A DNA stretch of 64,000 nt, taken from NCBI RefSeq assembly GCF_032362555.1, contig NC_083514.1:5069001-5133000 (forward strand). The letters run 5' to 3'. The notes below the pieces were generated by a model. The model was not told the origin of the DNA. It was given only the letters and a program-made list of their open reading frames with translations, and did not search any database. This document shows, piece after piece, positions 10,071 through 24,346 of this stretch; within the stretch, counting starts at the first letter, position 1; every line of letters starts with the position of its first letter. The position numbers and the translations under genes are program-made. This DNA comes from Amyelois transitella. Taxonomy: Eukaryota; Arthropoda; Insecta; Lepidoptera; Pyralidae.

Positions 10071-13000
10071 ATGGAGAATAAAACAATCCAGTATTACGAT
10101 GGCCCCTATTCTGCACATCTCAGGTAAGTACCCAATCTATCATCCTACTAGTCTCCGCTAGGTAGAAAGGACAGTTCGATGAAATATTGGCTTGACTTCG
10201 CAGAAGATAGGTAATATCCTTGCCAAAGACGCTATAGACCGGACAAGGTTGAAAGAGAACGTACGAAAGCAGATTCCTGTCCTCGAAGTACCGTAGCGGA
10301 GGGTGCATCTGGAAACACGTCAAGATGAGAAAGAGATCCTTCTTTATTTGTAAAGTTACGTATTCCTTGGGGAGAAGCGCGGGGTATGTTTATTACTAGG
10401 AGTGCATAAATCAGGTAATAAATAAAGCGACTCCCGTCCAACCTCCTTGACCCTATTGACAAGACTTACCAAGTTTATTTGACCATAGTTACATCTTGTC
10501 ATTGTAACTAGTTGATCTATAGATTTAATTTAATAAACCTAGAATAAGTTAGTTTTAGCTTGTTTTAGTAAGTAATTCATATTGTTTTTACCTTCTGACA
10601 AAAAGTTTCTTTTTCATAAACGAAAGATCCGGTGAAGTGGAAATGTTAGGTGCTGGGCTGACTGGGGAGGACCTGGCTTCAGTCCCCGAACACTGGCTAT
10701 CGTTCCCCGCGCCGCCGGCTAGCGCCCACACTGCGCTTGCGCTGCTTTACATATTTTTCACTGCCGCCGCTTTACTTGGAAATGGCCTTGTCATTTTTAT
10801 ATTTTCCACGTAAGTTCTGTTTAAAACTTTCTGTGTAAGTACCATTTAAATAAGCAAAAACGAGACGTATAAAATATACAATATTCTTTTTGAAATCCGC
10901 TAAATCGATACATGAAAACGTTTGAACGAAGTTTTAATTATGTATCAATCTCTTTTCAACCTTTCTTTTAACTAAAGCGGACCTTGGGCCCCGAAACACT
11001 TCTGTTAAGGGTGCACCCGGGAAAACGCAGAGATGAGAGATTCTCTTTTCAACCTTAACTTTTTACAGAATTTACTTGGGTACTTTACTTAGTTACTTTT
11101 ATTTTTAAATTATTCTGTTTCAAAATCCTAAGTAGAGGAGAAGGTGGAATTGTGGCCCCCTACTTTGTTTTTGAGGGTTTATAAAAAAAATAAAGTACCT
11201 GGAAACTGAAAACATATTTAATTGGGCTCTTTGATAATTTGTTTATGCATATTTCAATATGGAAGAAACTAGTACCGGATAATCAGAAATAATATTTAAT
11301 CTTAAATAATCAAATTTGGCATAATGAGATCAAGTGATGTTATGTGGCACCCTGGGGATTCATATTAAATGTATTGCACAATTGAAACCTAACGGCAAAA
11401 ATCACAAATATAATAGTCGCCTTCTGGACCTGCACAGGCTGTATGAGCCAATAATTCGCAACTCTGACACTGTATCCTTTGCGCACCAGTAAAATCAACT
11501 TTGTTTCAAAGGTTTTTTAAATGTGTTTCGAATAATTATAATGACCTATAAACGGGGCGACATCTGACGGATTTGATGGGTGCTAAATTTTGCTCTCACA
11601 ACGAGGATTTAGAACCACCGAAGCTAGGTGGCGTTATTAGAAAATATTAATATCAATGGGGGCCAAAATACATGGGGGGGGGGGGGCGCAATTGCACATT
11701 TTCCTCTAACAATTCCAAAAAATTTTTTTCAGAACCAAAAGCCTTCGAACTTCTAGTAATCTACTCATCCTCCAGCTAGCAATACTAGATTTTATTATGA
11801 TGGCCAAAGCCCCGATATTTATTTACAACAGTGCCATGAGAGGGTTCGCTACGGGTGCTCTCGGTTGCCAAATATTTGCTCTAATGGGAGCTTACAGCGG
11901 TATCGGAGCGGGCATGACAAATGCCTGCATAGCTTACGATAGGTAGGTACGGAACCAATGTATTTATATTGTGCCATTGAAATCCCAACAATATGTGTAA
12001 TTGAACGATGACTATAATTGAAAGACATTGCCGAAGAACCGATATGGGGGATCTATAAGATATAATGATAAACAGAAGCCAACAAGGCTGATTTTGTGTT
12101 CGTCTGTATTAGCATCAAGCGAAAGCTATTGCTCCAAATTGAATTAGTTTTTCTCAGATGTGTTTCTCAGTGTAAATTCATTTCCAAGAAAATATAATTT
12201 TTAATATCTGTTCATAATAACAATTACGAGAGTAGGTATCGATGACAAGAAAAAAATATTTTATTTGCTCATTTTCTTTCAGACACTCCACAATCACGCG
12301 GCCGCTAGATGGCCGGCTGTCTAGGGGAAAAGCTCTTTTGATGATTGCAATTATCTGGATATATGCAACACCTTGGGCACTATTGCCACTGTTCAAAATT
12401 TGGGGGCGATATGTACCGGGTACGATCTAGCTTTATCGTTGTTGATTACCTAATTGTATTTTTTTTTAATTTCTTTATTTGGTTTTCCTTGCTTTTGAGA
12501 TTATCTATACCTATTTGCTTGAATTAAAAAGATTGGTTGCCGTGTGGTTCCCGGCACCATTACAAAAAGAATAGAACCACTCCATCTCTTTCCCATGGAT
12601 GTCGTAAAAGGCGACTAAGGGATAGGCTTATAAACTTGGGATTCCTCTTTTAGGCGATGGGCTAGCAACCTGTCACTATTTGAATCTCAATTCTATCATA
12701 AAGCCAAATAGCTGAACGTGGCCATTCAGTCTTTTCAAGACTGTTGGCTCTGTCTACCCCGCAAGAAATATAGACGTGACCATATGTATGTATGTATGTA
12801 AAAGATTATATATATATATATATAACTATATATATAATATATATAACTATATACATTTTAAATAGAACAAGATAAATTGTTTTACAGAGGGCTACCTTAC
12901 TTCGTGCACTTTTGATTATTTGACGAACACTTTCGATACGAAATTGTTTGTGGCGTGCATTTTCGCGTGCAGCTACGTTTTACCGATGTCTTTGATCATT

Positions 13001-14392
13001 TACTTCTACAGTGGCATTGTAAAGCAAGTCTTCGCACACGAAGCAGCGCTGAGGTAACATCAATTATTTAAAGTTAATTAACTAAGCACTTAGGTGACAG
13101 CCTTACATAACAGTCCTAAAGAAATCGTGTTTATATTATATATATATTATTCCGTGAAATTATTACAAAGTTCTGTATAAAATAATAACGATAAGCTTTT
13201 AGTAAAACAATTGACAATGAATTTTGCGGTTCCCTTAGTTTTTCATGGCCGCAAATTATATTTATTGGTTTAATTGAATTTAAAAGTGGTCTGCAGTGCA
13301 AAACTGTCGGTGTGCAATCAATAGGTGCAAGTAACAACGGTAAGGTCTCATTAGTAATTCTGTTTCAGAGAACAGGCTAAGAAAATGAACGTGGAGTCGC
13401 TGCGAGCTAATCAAACTGCTGGCGCTCAGTCGGCTGAGATCCGGATAGCCAAGGCAGCACTCACCGTTTGTTTTCTGTTTGTGGCCTCTTGGACACCTTA
13501 TGGTGTTATGGCTCTCATAGGAGCATTCGGCAACCAGCAACTTTTGACACCTGGGGTATTTAAAATTTAAATCTATTCGCACCATTTGCTGACACTCCCT
13601 ATACAAAGAATGGTGAAAATGTGCCGGGTAAACCTATGGCATTAAAAAATACAATGACTGGAGGACCTTCAAATTTGTTTTAACAATTTCAAGTGCTGAC
13701 TTTAAATTTCAAGTACTTTAGGGGTACTTTTTAAATAAAAACGGCGTGAAGGTGTAATCGAAAATATTATGAAAATATTAAGGAGATTAGTACTTTTATG
13801 GACGTACAACAGCAACCCTCATTAAGAATAACGAAATAATGAAAAACCCAATTTATTTTTTTTGGTAGATATTTATATGCTCTGAACAAAATGTTATTTT
13901 TGCAGGTCACAATGATTCCAGCTGTAGCATGTAAGGCTGTCGCATGTATCGATCCCTGGGTGTACGCAATCAGTCATCCAAAGTACAGGTACGTAATCAA
14001 AAATTTTCTGTTCGACAATATTTAAACACCAACACCGATCATTTCATTTGAAGAAAACGTAAAGCATTACAAAATTCTTGTGCATATTTCTGTACGGAGT
14101 AAACTTGATTGTAATTTGTTAACACTTATAAATCAATCTTATGTACATATGTAGTACGTACACGCAAGTAAAAATAGCAGCATGTAAAATATATTTTTTA
14201 AGCTATTTAGGATTAATTGTATGTATTGTATCCAACACGTAATTTTTCAGTAATGAAGATACTATTAGTACAAATTTATTTTACAGACAAGAGTTACAGC
14301 GTCGCATGCCTTGGCTTCAAATCGATGAACCGGACGACACCGCATCGACGACAACTACAGTCAGTGCGCCGCCTCCTGTTCCTTCTGCTTAA
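10071..14392 (+). CDS. Ultraviolet-class rhodopsin (insect UV opsin)
   Basis: Eight exons: 10071-10123, 10627-10809, 11733-11942, 12283-12419, 12888-13053, 13369-13555, 13906-13988 and 14287-14392, giving 374 residues with every junction in frame. This is a seven-helix photoreceptor GPCR of the rhabdomeric type. It binds retinal through the lysine in [12 protein letters not shown] (helix 7). Other visible marks are the disulfide cysteines ([15 protein letters not shown]), the PEGYLTSC loop, [18 protein letters not shown] in the third cytoplasmic loop (Gq-type insect opsins), and [10 protein letters not shown] in place of NPxxY. Lysine in [12 protein letters not shown] marks the ultraviolet class (Rh3/Rh4 and bee UV type); blue opsins have other residues there. 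The DRY motif reads DRH (split across exons 3/4). The tail ends Thr- and Pro-rich ([15 protein letters not shown]). It converges on ecdysoneless. A polyadenylation signal AATAAA lies near 15105. The second intron carries a possible TIR element (11131-11708). Confidence 0.93.
11131..11708. mobile_element. Possible MITE with ~26-bp imperfect terminal inverted repeats
   Basis: The left end TAGAGGAGAAGGTGGAATTG and the inverted right end TAGAGGAAAATGTGCAATTG match at most positions and both run into a C/G block. The ends abut a TA dinucleotide that could be the target duplication. The right end carries a run of about 13 G's (near 11673-11685). There is no coding capacity. It lies in opsin intron 2. 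Confidence 0.4.
12532..12800 (+). repeat. SINE-like retroposon, near full-length copy
   Basis: Runs from GTGTGGTTCCCGGCACCATT through CCCATGGATGTCGTAAAAGG and TGTTGGCTCTGTCTACCCCG to a (TATG)n tail. At least a dozen copies or fragments of this family lie in the window, in both orientations. It sits in intron 4 of the opsin gene, followed by a (TA)n tract (12806-12855). Confidence 0.7.
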
Positions 14393-15154
14393 CTTCAATC
14401 ACCATACGCTACCACAAAATAAAGGAACCTTCAATTCTGATTCTTACTCTGTGTAAACGTAACTACACATACGCTCAAAATGTGACAACTGACCTATATT
14501 ATTAGTGAACTCTTTCTGATGACGACGACGCGGCTAAGCTTATGGAATCCGAGTTATATAACAAATATTTTTGCAAGTTAATAAATTCCATTGTCAATGG
14601 CAAAATTGTTTTCATTTGACACCTAAAATAAGTATTTAATAATGATTTCTAGTGGCTTTTAAATATAGCGGACTAAGAGCATATTGTACCTACGTAAGGA
14701 AGGACGTCAAAAAAACAAAGTCAATACCTCATACATATTTTTTTCGTATTTTTTACCCTTAATATATTTTGGTATATCAGCAACTGAAATACATAATTTG
14801 TGAAATTTTCAGCTTCTATTTTATCAAGGTTTATGAGATATAGCGTCTATCAGACAGGGGAGGCTTAGTAATAGGTTCCGATACGGAACCCTAATAAGTA
14901 ACATCACAGCCTAGCGTCACAGGAAAAGATCAAATCCTGAATATACATATGTATACTAAGATCTATTTTATGATCTTAATGTCCTTCGCTCAAAGGACCT
15001 ACCTATTATACCTCACCTCTCTTTCCATCTTGCAAATACCATATGGTGTGCGGGTCAATTAATAATAATAATGTTTTGTAAATTGTTATATTTATTTTTA
15101 TGTGCAATAAAGAGTTTACAAACAAACAATAATTACATAAAGCACTTATTTTAT
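14393..15154. other. Overlapping 3' ends of the opsin and ecdysoneless genes
   Basis: The gap between the convergent stops is about 760 bases. It contains AATAAA on the + strand near 15105 (opsin), and AATAAA on the minus strand starting two bases into the ecdysoneless stop codon (15149-15156 region). No further ORF is supported. Confidence 0.55.
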
Positions 15155-17789
<2,635 letters not shown>

Positions 17790-17916
17790 TACTGTGAATT
17801 TAACTGAATATCCCTAACTGTAGAATTCAGGTACATGATTTGCTTAAAACAATATGATCCACTAATTTATATCTCATATAATCTTTTCAAATAAACAAAA
17901 TATTACTAATAGTACG

Positions 17917-19240
17917 AGATCCGGCTGCAAAATCACTACGTTCATCGCGTAGTTAATCAAACTCACATTTTAACATACATTTATGAATAGGATAATACAT
18001 AGATAATAGGGTGCCAGTCAATAAGTGGCCGCAAGTAATTTTAATTAAATTAATGTTAATTAATTTTCCAAAAAAAATTTCGTTCACTTGTTTTTTAAAT
18101 AAAATATCATCCACATCATAGAAATGTATGTAAAGAATTCGAAAATCAATGGGTGCCGTTACACACTCGGCCGCAACTACTATGCAGCCAGGTGTAAACA
18201 GGTAATATTTTGGTCTATTTATACGTTCATGTCGTACACGCATGTTTTTTATATCAAATTAAAGCTAATTTTTTTTTTAATATGATGATATATCGCTGCC
18301 TGTGAATAAATGGCCGCAAATTAGGGTTGCTAGCTGTTAAAAACTCGAGGTATCCGAGATAAAGTGAAAGAGAGTTAGCGCGTAACGCCACTTGTTAGAC
18401 AAGGATGGCGAGTACCAGCTGTGCGAGTATTTGAAGCCATTGCGCACGCGTATAGATAGGGTTCTCAACAGTGCAGCTAAATTATTCTTATATGCTAACC
18501 TTCTTTTTGAGCTCGTTATACACAACGTTGTTGATATCATTTATTTATTGAACTTGAAAGTGTTATTACGTTGATAAAAGTAATATTAACATTTTAGAAA
18601 AATGAAAAAGTGTTTTTTGTGTAGTAAAACTCAAAATGTAACGAGCTCAAAAAGAAGGTTAGCATATAAGAATAATTTAGCTGCACTGTTGAGAACTATC
18701 TATACGCGTGCGCAATGGCTTCAAATACTCGCACAGCTGGTACTCGCCATCCTTGTCTAACAAGTGGCGTTACGCGCTAACTCTCTTTCACTTTATCTCG
18801 GATACCTCGAGTTTTTAACAGCTAGCAACCCTAATTTGCGGCCATTTATTCACAGGCAGCGATATATCATCATATTAAAAAAAAAAAATTAGCTTTAATT
18901 TGATATAAAAAACATGCGTGTACGACATGAACGTATAAATAGACCAAAATATTACCTGTTTCCACCTGGCTGCGTAGTAGTTGCGGCCGAGTGTGTAACG
19001 GCACCCATTGATTTTCGAATTCTTTACATACATTTCTATGATGTGGATGATATTTTATTTAAAAAACAAGTGAACGAAATTTTTTTTGGAAAAATAATTA
19101 ACATTAATTTAATTAAAATTACTTGCGGCCACTTATTGACTGGCACCCTATTATCTATGTATTATCCTATTCATAAATGTATGTTAAAATGTGAGTTTGA
19201 TTAACTACGCGATGAACGTAGTGATTTTGCAGCCGGATCT
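17917..19240. mobile_element. 1.3-kb near-perfect inverted repeat (foldback or long-TIR element)
   Basis: The left arm 17917-18518 and right arm 18639-19240 are both 602 bases and are reverse complements with only a handful of differences, around a 120-base spacer. The ends read AGATCCGGCTGC ... GCAGCCGGATCT. Each arm encodes the same 96-codon open frame (18243-17953 minus; 18914-19204 plus), which looks incidental. Each arm also repeats a sub-motif: ATAAGTGGCCGCAA, ATAAATGGCCGCAA and ACTCGGCCGCAACTA. No transposase and no clear target-site duplication are seen. A non-autonomous long-TIR DNA transposon (MULE- or foldback-like) is the simplest reading; a segmental inverted duplication is the alternative. 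Confidence 0.75.
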
Positions 19241-19347
19241 TAGACTATAAGCACATCACTCTTTATTCTCTTTCACAGATATTAAATATATAATGTCTAA
19301 ATTAAGACAGTTATGACACTCATAAGTTCACCGTTAAGTTCCTTTGT

Positions 19348-19655
19348 ATGCGCATAGCGCTAGTATCGCATCTGTCACTAGTAGTGTACAAGCTAAGCTA
19401 ATGTCGACAAGCTTGTGATGAGGCAAAATAAGAGAGTGGCAAAGCGAAATTTTGGTCTGAATCGGTACAAAATTTTGAAGGCATTTTGGTACCGACTCGG
19501 TATTACATGGATCTTACAACTTTTTACGGTAGAAAGACAGAGCTGCGAGACTTGGTTTTTTTACAGGATGTTTTTGATGGCATTTATTTTGAGCCAAAGG
19601 CTATAAACATAAGTAGCCAATTGGTGCGTGTGATATTAGCGCTATGCGCATTCAT
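19348..19655. repeat. Small element bounded by 19-bp inverted repeats
   Basis: TGCGCATAGCGCTAGTATC near 19350 is inverted as GATATTAGCGCTATGCGCA near 19633 (one mismatch). The enclosed ~280 bases contain a short open frame with no recognisable domain. Possibly a degenerate MITE. Confidence 0.35.
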
Positions 19656-19861
19656 CGAAACTACAGTGTCCCGAGCCTGTTCTCTTTGTGTGTCACTTCA
19701 CTAACTCTATTTTACATTACAAAAGCAATTGACAGTGACAAATGTACAATTTGTTTCATGTCATATTTTACCAGGTATCAGTGTCAGATGTCTAAGTCCA
19801 AGTATGAAATTTGAAGATTTGACATTGACCTCGAATATCATACTACCCTATCAATAAGCCA

Positions 19862-19962
19862 ATTGATAGTATCGATAGCTAACTTTAGTACAATAGTATT
19901 GATAATATAAAAGCATCAAAAGTATTGAAATTCAATATTGGTAATACTATCGATAGTATTTA
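19862..19962. promoter_or_regulatory. TATCGATA-type palindrome cluster 1
   Basis: GTATCGATAGCT at about 19868 and the perfect 18-bp palindrome AATACTATCGATAGTATT at about 19943-19960. TATCGATA is the DREF/DRE core known from fly housekeeping promoters. It lies about 1.2 kb upstream of the USB1 start. Confidence 0.4.
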
Positions 19963-19999
19963 TAAGCGACGCGCTCACTTCAGTCTTCCTTTGTAAATA

Positions 20000-20700
20000 T
20001 AAGTATAATCCTCCTTTGTAAATATAAGTATGTTCCAGCCGTTCTAACAACATACGGTCCGGCTCGGGACGTGGCGTTACCGCCACGTCTTACGACTTTG
20101 GTGCTCTTTTGATTGGGGCGGCCGTTTTTGTGGGATGCTACTTGTGTCTACACATTTGCGCCATCTCATCTTCAGGTTTCCAAATCAAAGGCCGGCTGCT
20201 GCAATTGAGACAAACAACCTTAAAAGGGGCAAATATTTGTATAGGTATTAGTAATACCTATATTTTTGAACCTCATGAGGTAGAAACTCTGCTGAAAAAG
20301 AAATGCCGTCAGCCTTCTGGGCACATTCTTGCAAGTTGATGCTAAGCAGGAACTGTACAATTTGTGAATTTAATTTTAGTTTGTAATCATCTTGTTTTAA
20401 TAAGTAGTTTTAGTAAATTCTGTTTTATTGTATTAATTTTTGTTGTAATCAAAAATATTTGTAATTATTTAGGAGCGTGGTGCGAAATATTGTTTATAGT
20501 TTGAAAAGAGAACAATAAACTTAATGTTTCGAGTGTACCACGATCACGCCAATTTTAAAATTGTAACTCGGTCTTAGTCCGTGCGCAGAGAACTGAGTGC
20601 GGTTTTCTCTGCCTTAATTTTAATTATTTAATCAGTCTATTCTGTGCAAAATAAAGTAAAATCAAGCCGAATGCGTATGTTTTACCTGGCCTGACCATCC
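20000..20700 (+). repeat. Unclassified dispersed repeat, possibly the end of a retroelement
   Basis: Contains a 76-codon open frame ending CRQPSGHILAS (20109-20339). The segment around that stop (GTGCCCAGAAGGCTG / GCATCAACTTGC in reverse) recurs at 45190-45275 in the other orientation, followed by a similar AT-rich stretch. This looks like the 3' end of a repeat family. I cannot name it. Confidence 0.35.
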
Positions 20701-20734
20701 GTCGTTAACTGAAGCTAAATTGAAGCTCAAGTTT

Positions 20735-20818
20735 GAAGTTACTATCGACTGTATAGATACTATCGATACTATTGCTTTTACTTAACTATCGATAGTGGAC
20801 TATCGATCGGCAACAATA
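20735..20818. promoter_or_regulatory. TATCGATA-type palindrome cluster 2, upstream of USB1
   Basis: Four or five close variants of ACTATCGATAGT lie within 80 bases (ACTATCGACTG, GATACTATCGATACTA, AACTATCGATAGT, ACTATCGATCGG), about 350-430 bases before the USB1 ATG at 21166. The motif includes the DRE core TATCGATA, which in flies binds DREF at housekeeping promoters. Use in this insect is an inference. Confidence 0.5.
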
Positions 20819-21165
20819 ATGTAAGTGATGATATTGTACTACTGTGTGTGTACTATGTAGGTAAAGCCTTTACATCGCTTCATTAAAAAAAAAATCGCGT
20901 ATTTTTAAGATCTGCAGGTACATTGTAGGCATTTACATGCATGATTGTTTTACAAAGTGAAAACCTATGGGACTCCTTTGCTTGCATGGGTATTAAAATA
21001 TAAAATATTGGTGCAAAAAGATAGACTGCGTGATGTTCTAGTAATATAAAATATGTAGGTGCCTTACAATAATCTTTTTTCTGGTTTCAGATGTCTAGAG
21101 AATCTTCATGAATAACTAAGTACCTATATTAGTTTTTTTTACGTCACATTACAGTACTACATGTA

Positions 21166-24100
21166 ATGTCTGCATTGTCTTATCTATGTGAATACGAATC
21201 TAATTCAGAAGATAGCGATTGTGATAATAAGAACACTTCAGACGTTAAAAAGTAAGTAAATACGCGTATCTACACATAGCCTTTACTTTCCACCACAATA
21301 TTACGTGCTTATAATATTTCTAGCATTTGTAAAATTCTGATAATTGTATATTATGAAGGTAGATAACTGACATTAGTATCAGGGCAAGGCCAAATAAATA
21401 GACGGAATTTGCTTAAAAATTTGCCAATATGTAAAGATTTTGTAAATTTAATTAATTTCCCCAAACTGACCCAGTTTGCACCTGATAAGACTATGTAACA
21501 TGTTAATAGAACAACTCAAAATTTTACTTTTAAATAGGTCCTTTGATAGTAGAATATTCACCTAGTTGCTGAAATTATGACTTTATTAAATTTTCAGGAT
21601 AAAATTGCATGTACCCGACTTGAGTGACATTGTTGTTGCACCCAGAGATACCTACAAGGACAACCCTGAGGTGCATGGATATAGAATACGGTCATTTCCA
21701 CATGAAAGAGGAAATTGGGCTTCTTTTGTATATGTTAAATGTAAATATTTTTTGTGAAGTAATTTTATTCATTAAGTACAATCATAGATTTCAAAATACA
21801 GTATTTCTACATACTATTATCAATTAAATTACATAGGATAACAATGGCATTGTTACATTTGATATTGGGTCGCAAATCACAATTTAACAAGAGAAACATG
21901 AGGAAAAGCTAAAATTTACATTTCATGGCAGATGATTCCCCAGGGAGATCATCAAAGTCTCTGGCGCATGGTGCCCCAGAGGCATCATAAAATGTTTGTT
22001 TGACGCCAGGCAATAAAGTTTATGAAAATGACCTCATAAAAACATTTTTATAATGTGTCCTCAATCTTAGCACCTAATTAATTTAGTTGCAATGAAAAAA
22101 AGGAGGAAAAAGATTGATGTTTACTATATTGTGTGCAAGTGTGTTTTGTTAGTGTGTTGTGTGGGAGTTTGTATGTGAAAGTGTAGGTAGAGGGAGGAAC
22201 TATGTAAGGGTGTGTATTGCAATTGGAAACATCTAGAGGATATTTAATCACAGGAATACTAAATATAAAGTAAATTATTGTTATTCACCAACTTTATAAG
22301 ACTCTATATCATCATATGATAGTTGCATGAGCTATTCAATGCATGTAACCTTACATTGTAAGATGTAAGCGGATATATATTAAGTTGTTTATTATACAAT
22401 GTTAAAAGATTATTCTGCTTTCAGATCCAGATGTAGAGTTTTTCAACATATTAATAGATAAACTGCAAAAAGAGTTGTGTTGTATTGAAGAGTCTTGGCA
22501 GCCATGTGAGGATATACACATAAGTTTATCAAAAACTTTTATACTAAAATACCACTTAATAACACCATTTACCTCATCTCTTCAAAAAATTGTATCTGAT
22601 ACAGATTGGTTAGTAAACTGCCAATTTTTGTATATATGAGCCTATTGTCACAAAGCTTATCAGAATATCAATACTAAAGATAAACAACCTTAAAAACAAC
22701 AGATTTGCATGTTAACCTTCAATTATACTAGAGATGGATAATCGGATGCATATTTACCTAAACTAATATTTTGGCTAAGAAAGTATGGAGGCGGCTTCTT
22801 GCTTTCGGGATTCGAATTATTTTGAATCCCGGAAATTTTATCAAACAAGAAATTGAAACTTATCGTTTATTATATGGTATAATAAACACCTTTATAAACA
22901 TAAGTGATGGATGATCATATTTATTAAAAAATTACCTACCTACCGGGATTCAAGAATTATACCGCGTGATTTTTTAAGTCAGTACGAATACAGTTCGAAT
23001 ACATAATTAGAACCTTAAGTGTATCAATGCCGAATCCCGGAATTTTTGAGGTACAGAAGTACGTTCCATACTAACCCAACACCCCAACATTAGGTAAATA
23101 TGCATCCGAATATCCGATCTCTAATTATAGCCTAGGGCAAATATTTGGTAGTGTATGAATTGCATATTTAAGCATATATATTTAATCCTTTTCAGTTTCG
23201 ATCTCGCATTTGATGCATTAAAAGTATACTGCAACGAAGAAAAAACAAGGACATTTGTTGCTTTGGAGGTGGATTACTTCTGTAACAAGCACCTCACAAA
23301 ACTCTCCCAAAAAATTGATGAAGTTTTAAAAGAGTACAAGTTACCTAAATTCCACGATGTAAGTTTTATTTCTTGATATTTTTGTAGTTTATGTTGTACA
23401 TACATACATAAACTCACGTCTTTATACCTTGCGGGTATTCAGAGTCTTGAAAAGACTGATAGGCCACATTTAGATGTTTGGCTTAATGATATAATTGAGA
23501 TTCAAACAGTGACAGGTTGACAATTATAATAATAATTTTCTACATCTTTTCACTTGCCAAATAATCGCTCATCATGCAAATTCGTGGCGTTGATTTGTTT
23601 TGTTGTATTTTGTTTTTTATTTGAAGCAACAGTAGGCTGTATTTTTTTGAAGATATTGTTTCCGTATTGGTCTGTCACTATCTCTTGCATCTCAATTATA
23701 AATCTATCCAAGTAAATTTGGCCACTCTTGTTCCATATATATTTTTTTATTTATTTGTGACTATTGTCTTTGTCCCGTTACACACTGTAACAAATCAATT
23801 AACGAATTTAGAGCATGGTATATGTACTAAACTTGTTAGTGTTAGTTTGTTTTTCGATAGTTAAGAACTGGGTAAGGTACGGAGTTCTTCAATATTGCTA
23901 AATACTACCTACATTGGTATACAATTTAACAAAAATATCAGGGTGCCTTGAAATTCGATTTAATTTTTGGAATTGATCGCGCCGTTTTCGATTAATGCCC
24001 CTGTGTGCGTTGGATAAAGACACATATGTATGACATTCTTTCCATTTTTACTTACAGAATTAAGGTGTTTACATTTAGCTATGTGAATACCTTAATTCTG

Positions 24101-24339
24101 TATGTTCGAAGATATATACATAGTTCATTTATGAATATTTATTTACTTATTTTTAGAGTCCATCATTTCATGCAAGCTTATTGTGGATCAACGGAAACAA
24201 GAAAACAGAACTTAAAAATAATTTAGAAAATTTAAATATTATCTTAAAACAACATCTGCATGAATATAGTAAGACTACTTGCATCAGCAGAGTTAACTGC
24301 AAAATAGGTAACAAATACTTTCAATATTCATTCCAATAA
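21166..24339 (+). CDS. USB1: USB1, U6 snRNA 3'-end phosphodiesterase
   Basis: Five exons: 21166-21251, 21598-21740, about 22426-22608, about 23198-23358 and about 24157-24339. The protein has about 255 residues, the family's usual size. USB1 (Mpn1) trims the oligo-U tail of U6 snRNA in the nucleus and leaves a terminal phosphate. It is a 2H phosphoesterase, and both catalytic HxS motifs are visible: HIS in EDIHISLSKTF and HAS in SPSFHASLLWING. Other family marks are RSFPHERGNWASFVYV, EEKTRTFVALEV and the C-terminal CKIGNKYF. The ATG at 21161 is not used because TAA follows at once; 21166 is the next ATG and gives an acidic N terminus. By my hand count exon 3 is one base short of keeping frame near 22440, so the base count there should be rechecked. 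The stop lies about 7 bases before the ATG of the next gene. Confidence 0.88.
23395..23525 (-). repeat. SINE-like retroposon fragment in a USB1 intron
   Basis: CATACATACATA tail followed by AACTCACGTCTTTATACCTT, GTCTTGAAAAGACTGATAGG and GATTCAAACAGTGACAGGTT, matching the family at 12532-12800 in reverse. Confidence 0.6.
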
Positions 24340-24346
24340 TATAATT

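Noticed and set aside
10071-14392. Blue-class opsin
   Set aside because: The helix 2 lysine ([12 protein letters not shown]) and overall wording match the UV class; blue insect opsins have a different residue there.
17953-18243. 96-codon open frame in the left palindrome arm (and its twin at 18914-19204) as a gene
   Set aside because: The two are the same arm sequence read twice; there is no domain, and openness follows from arm identity.
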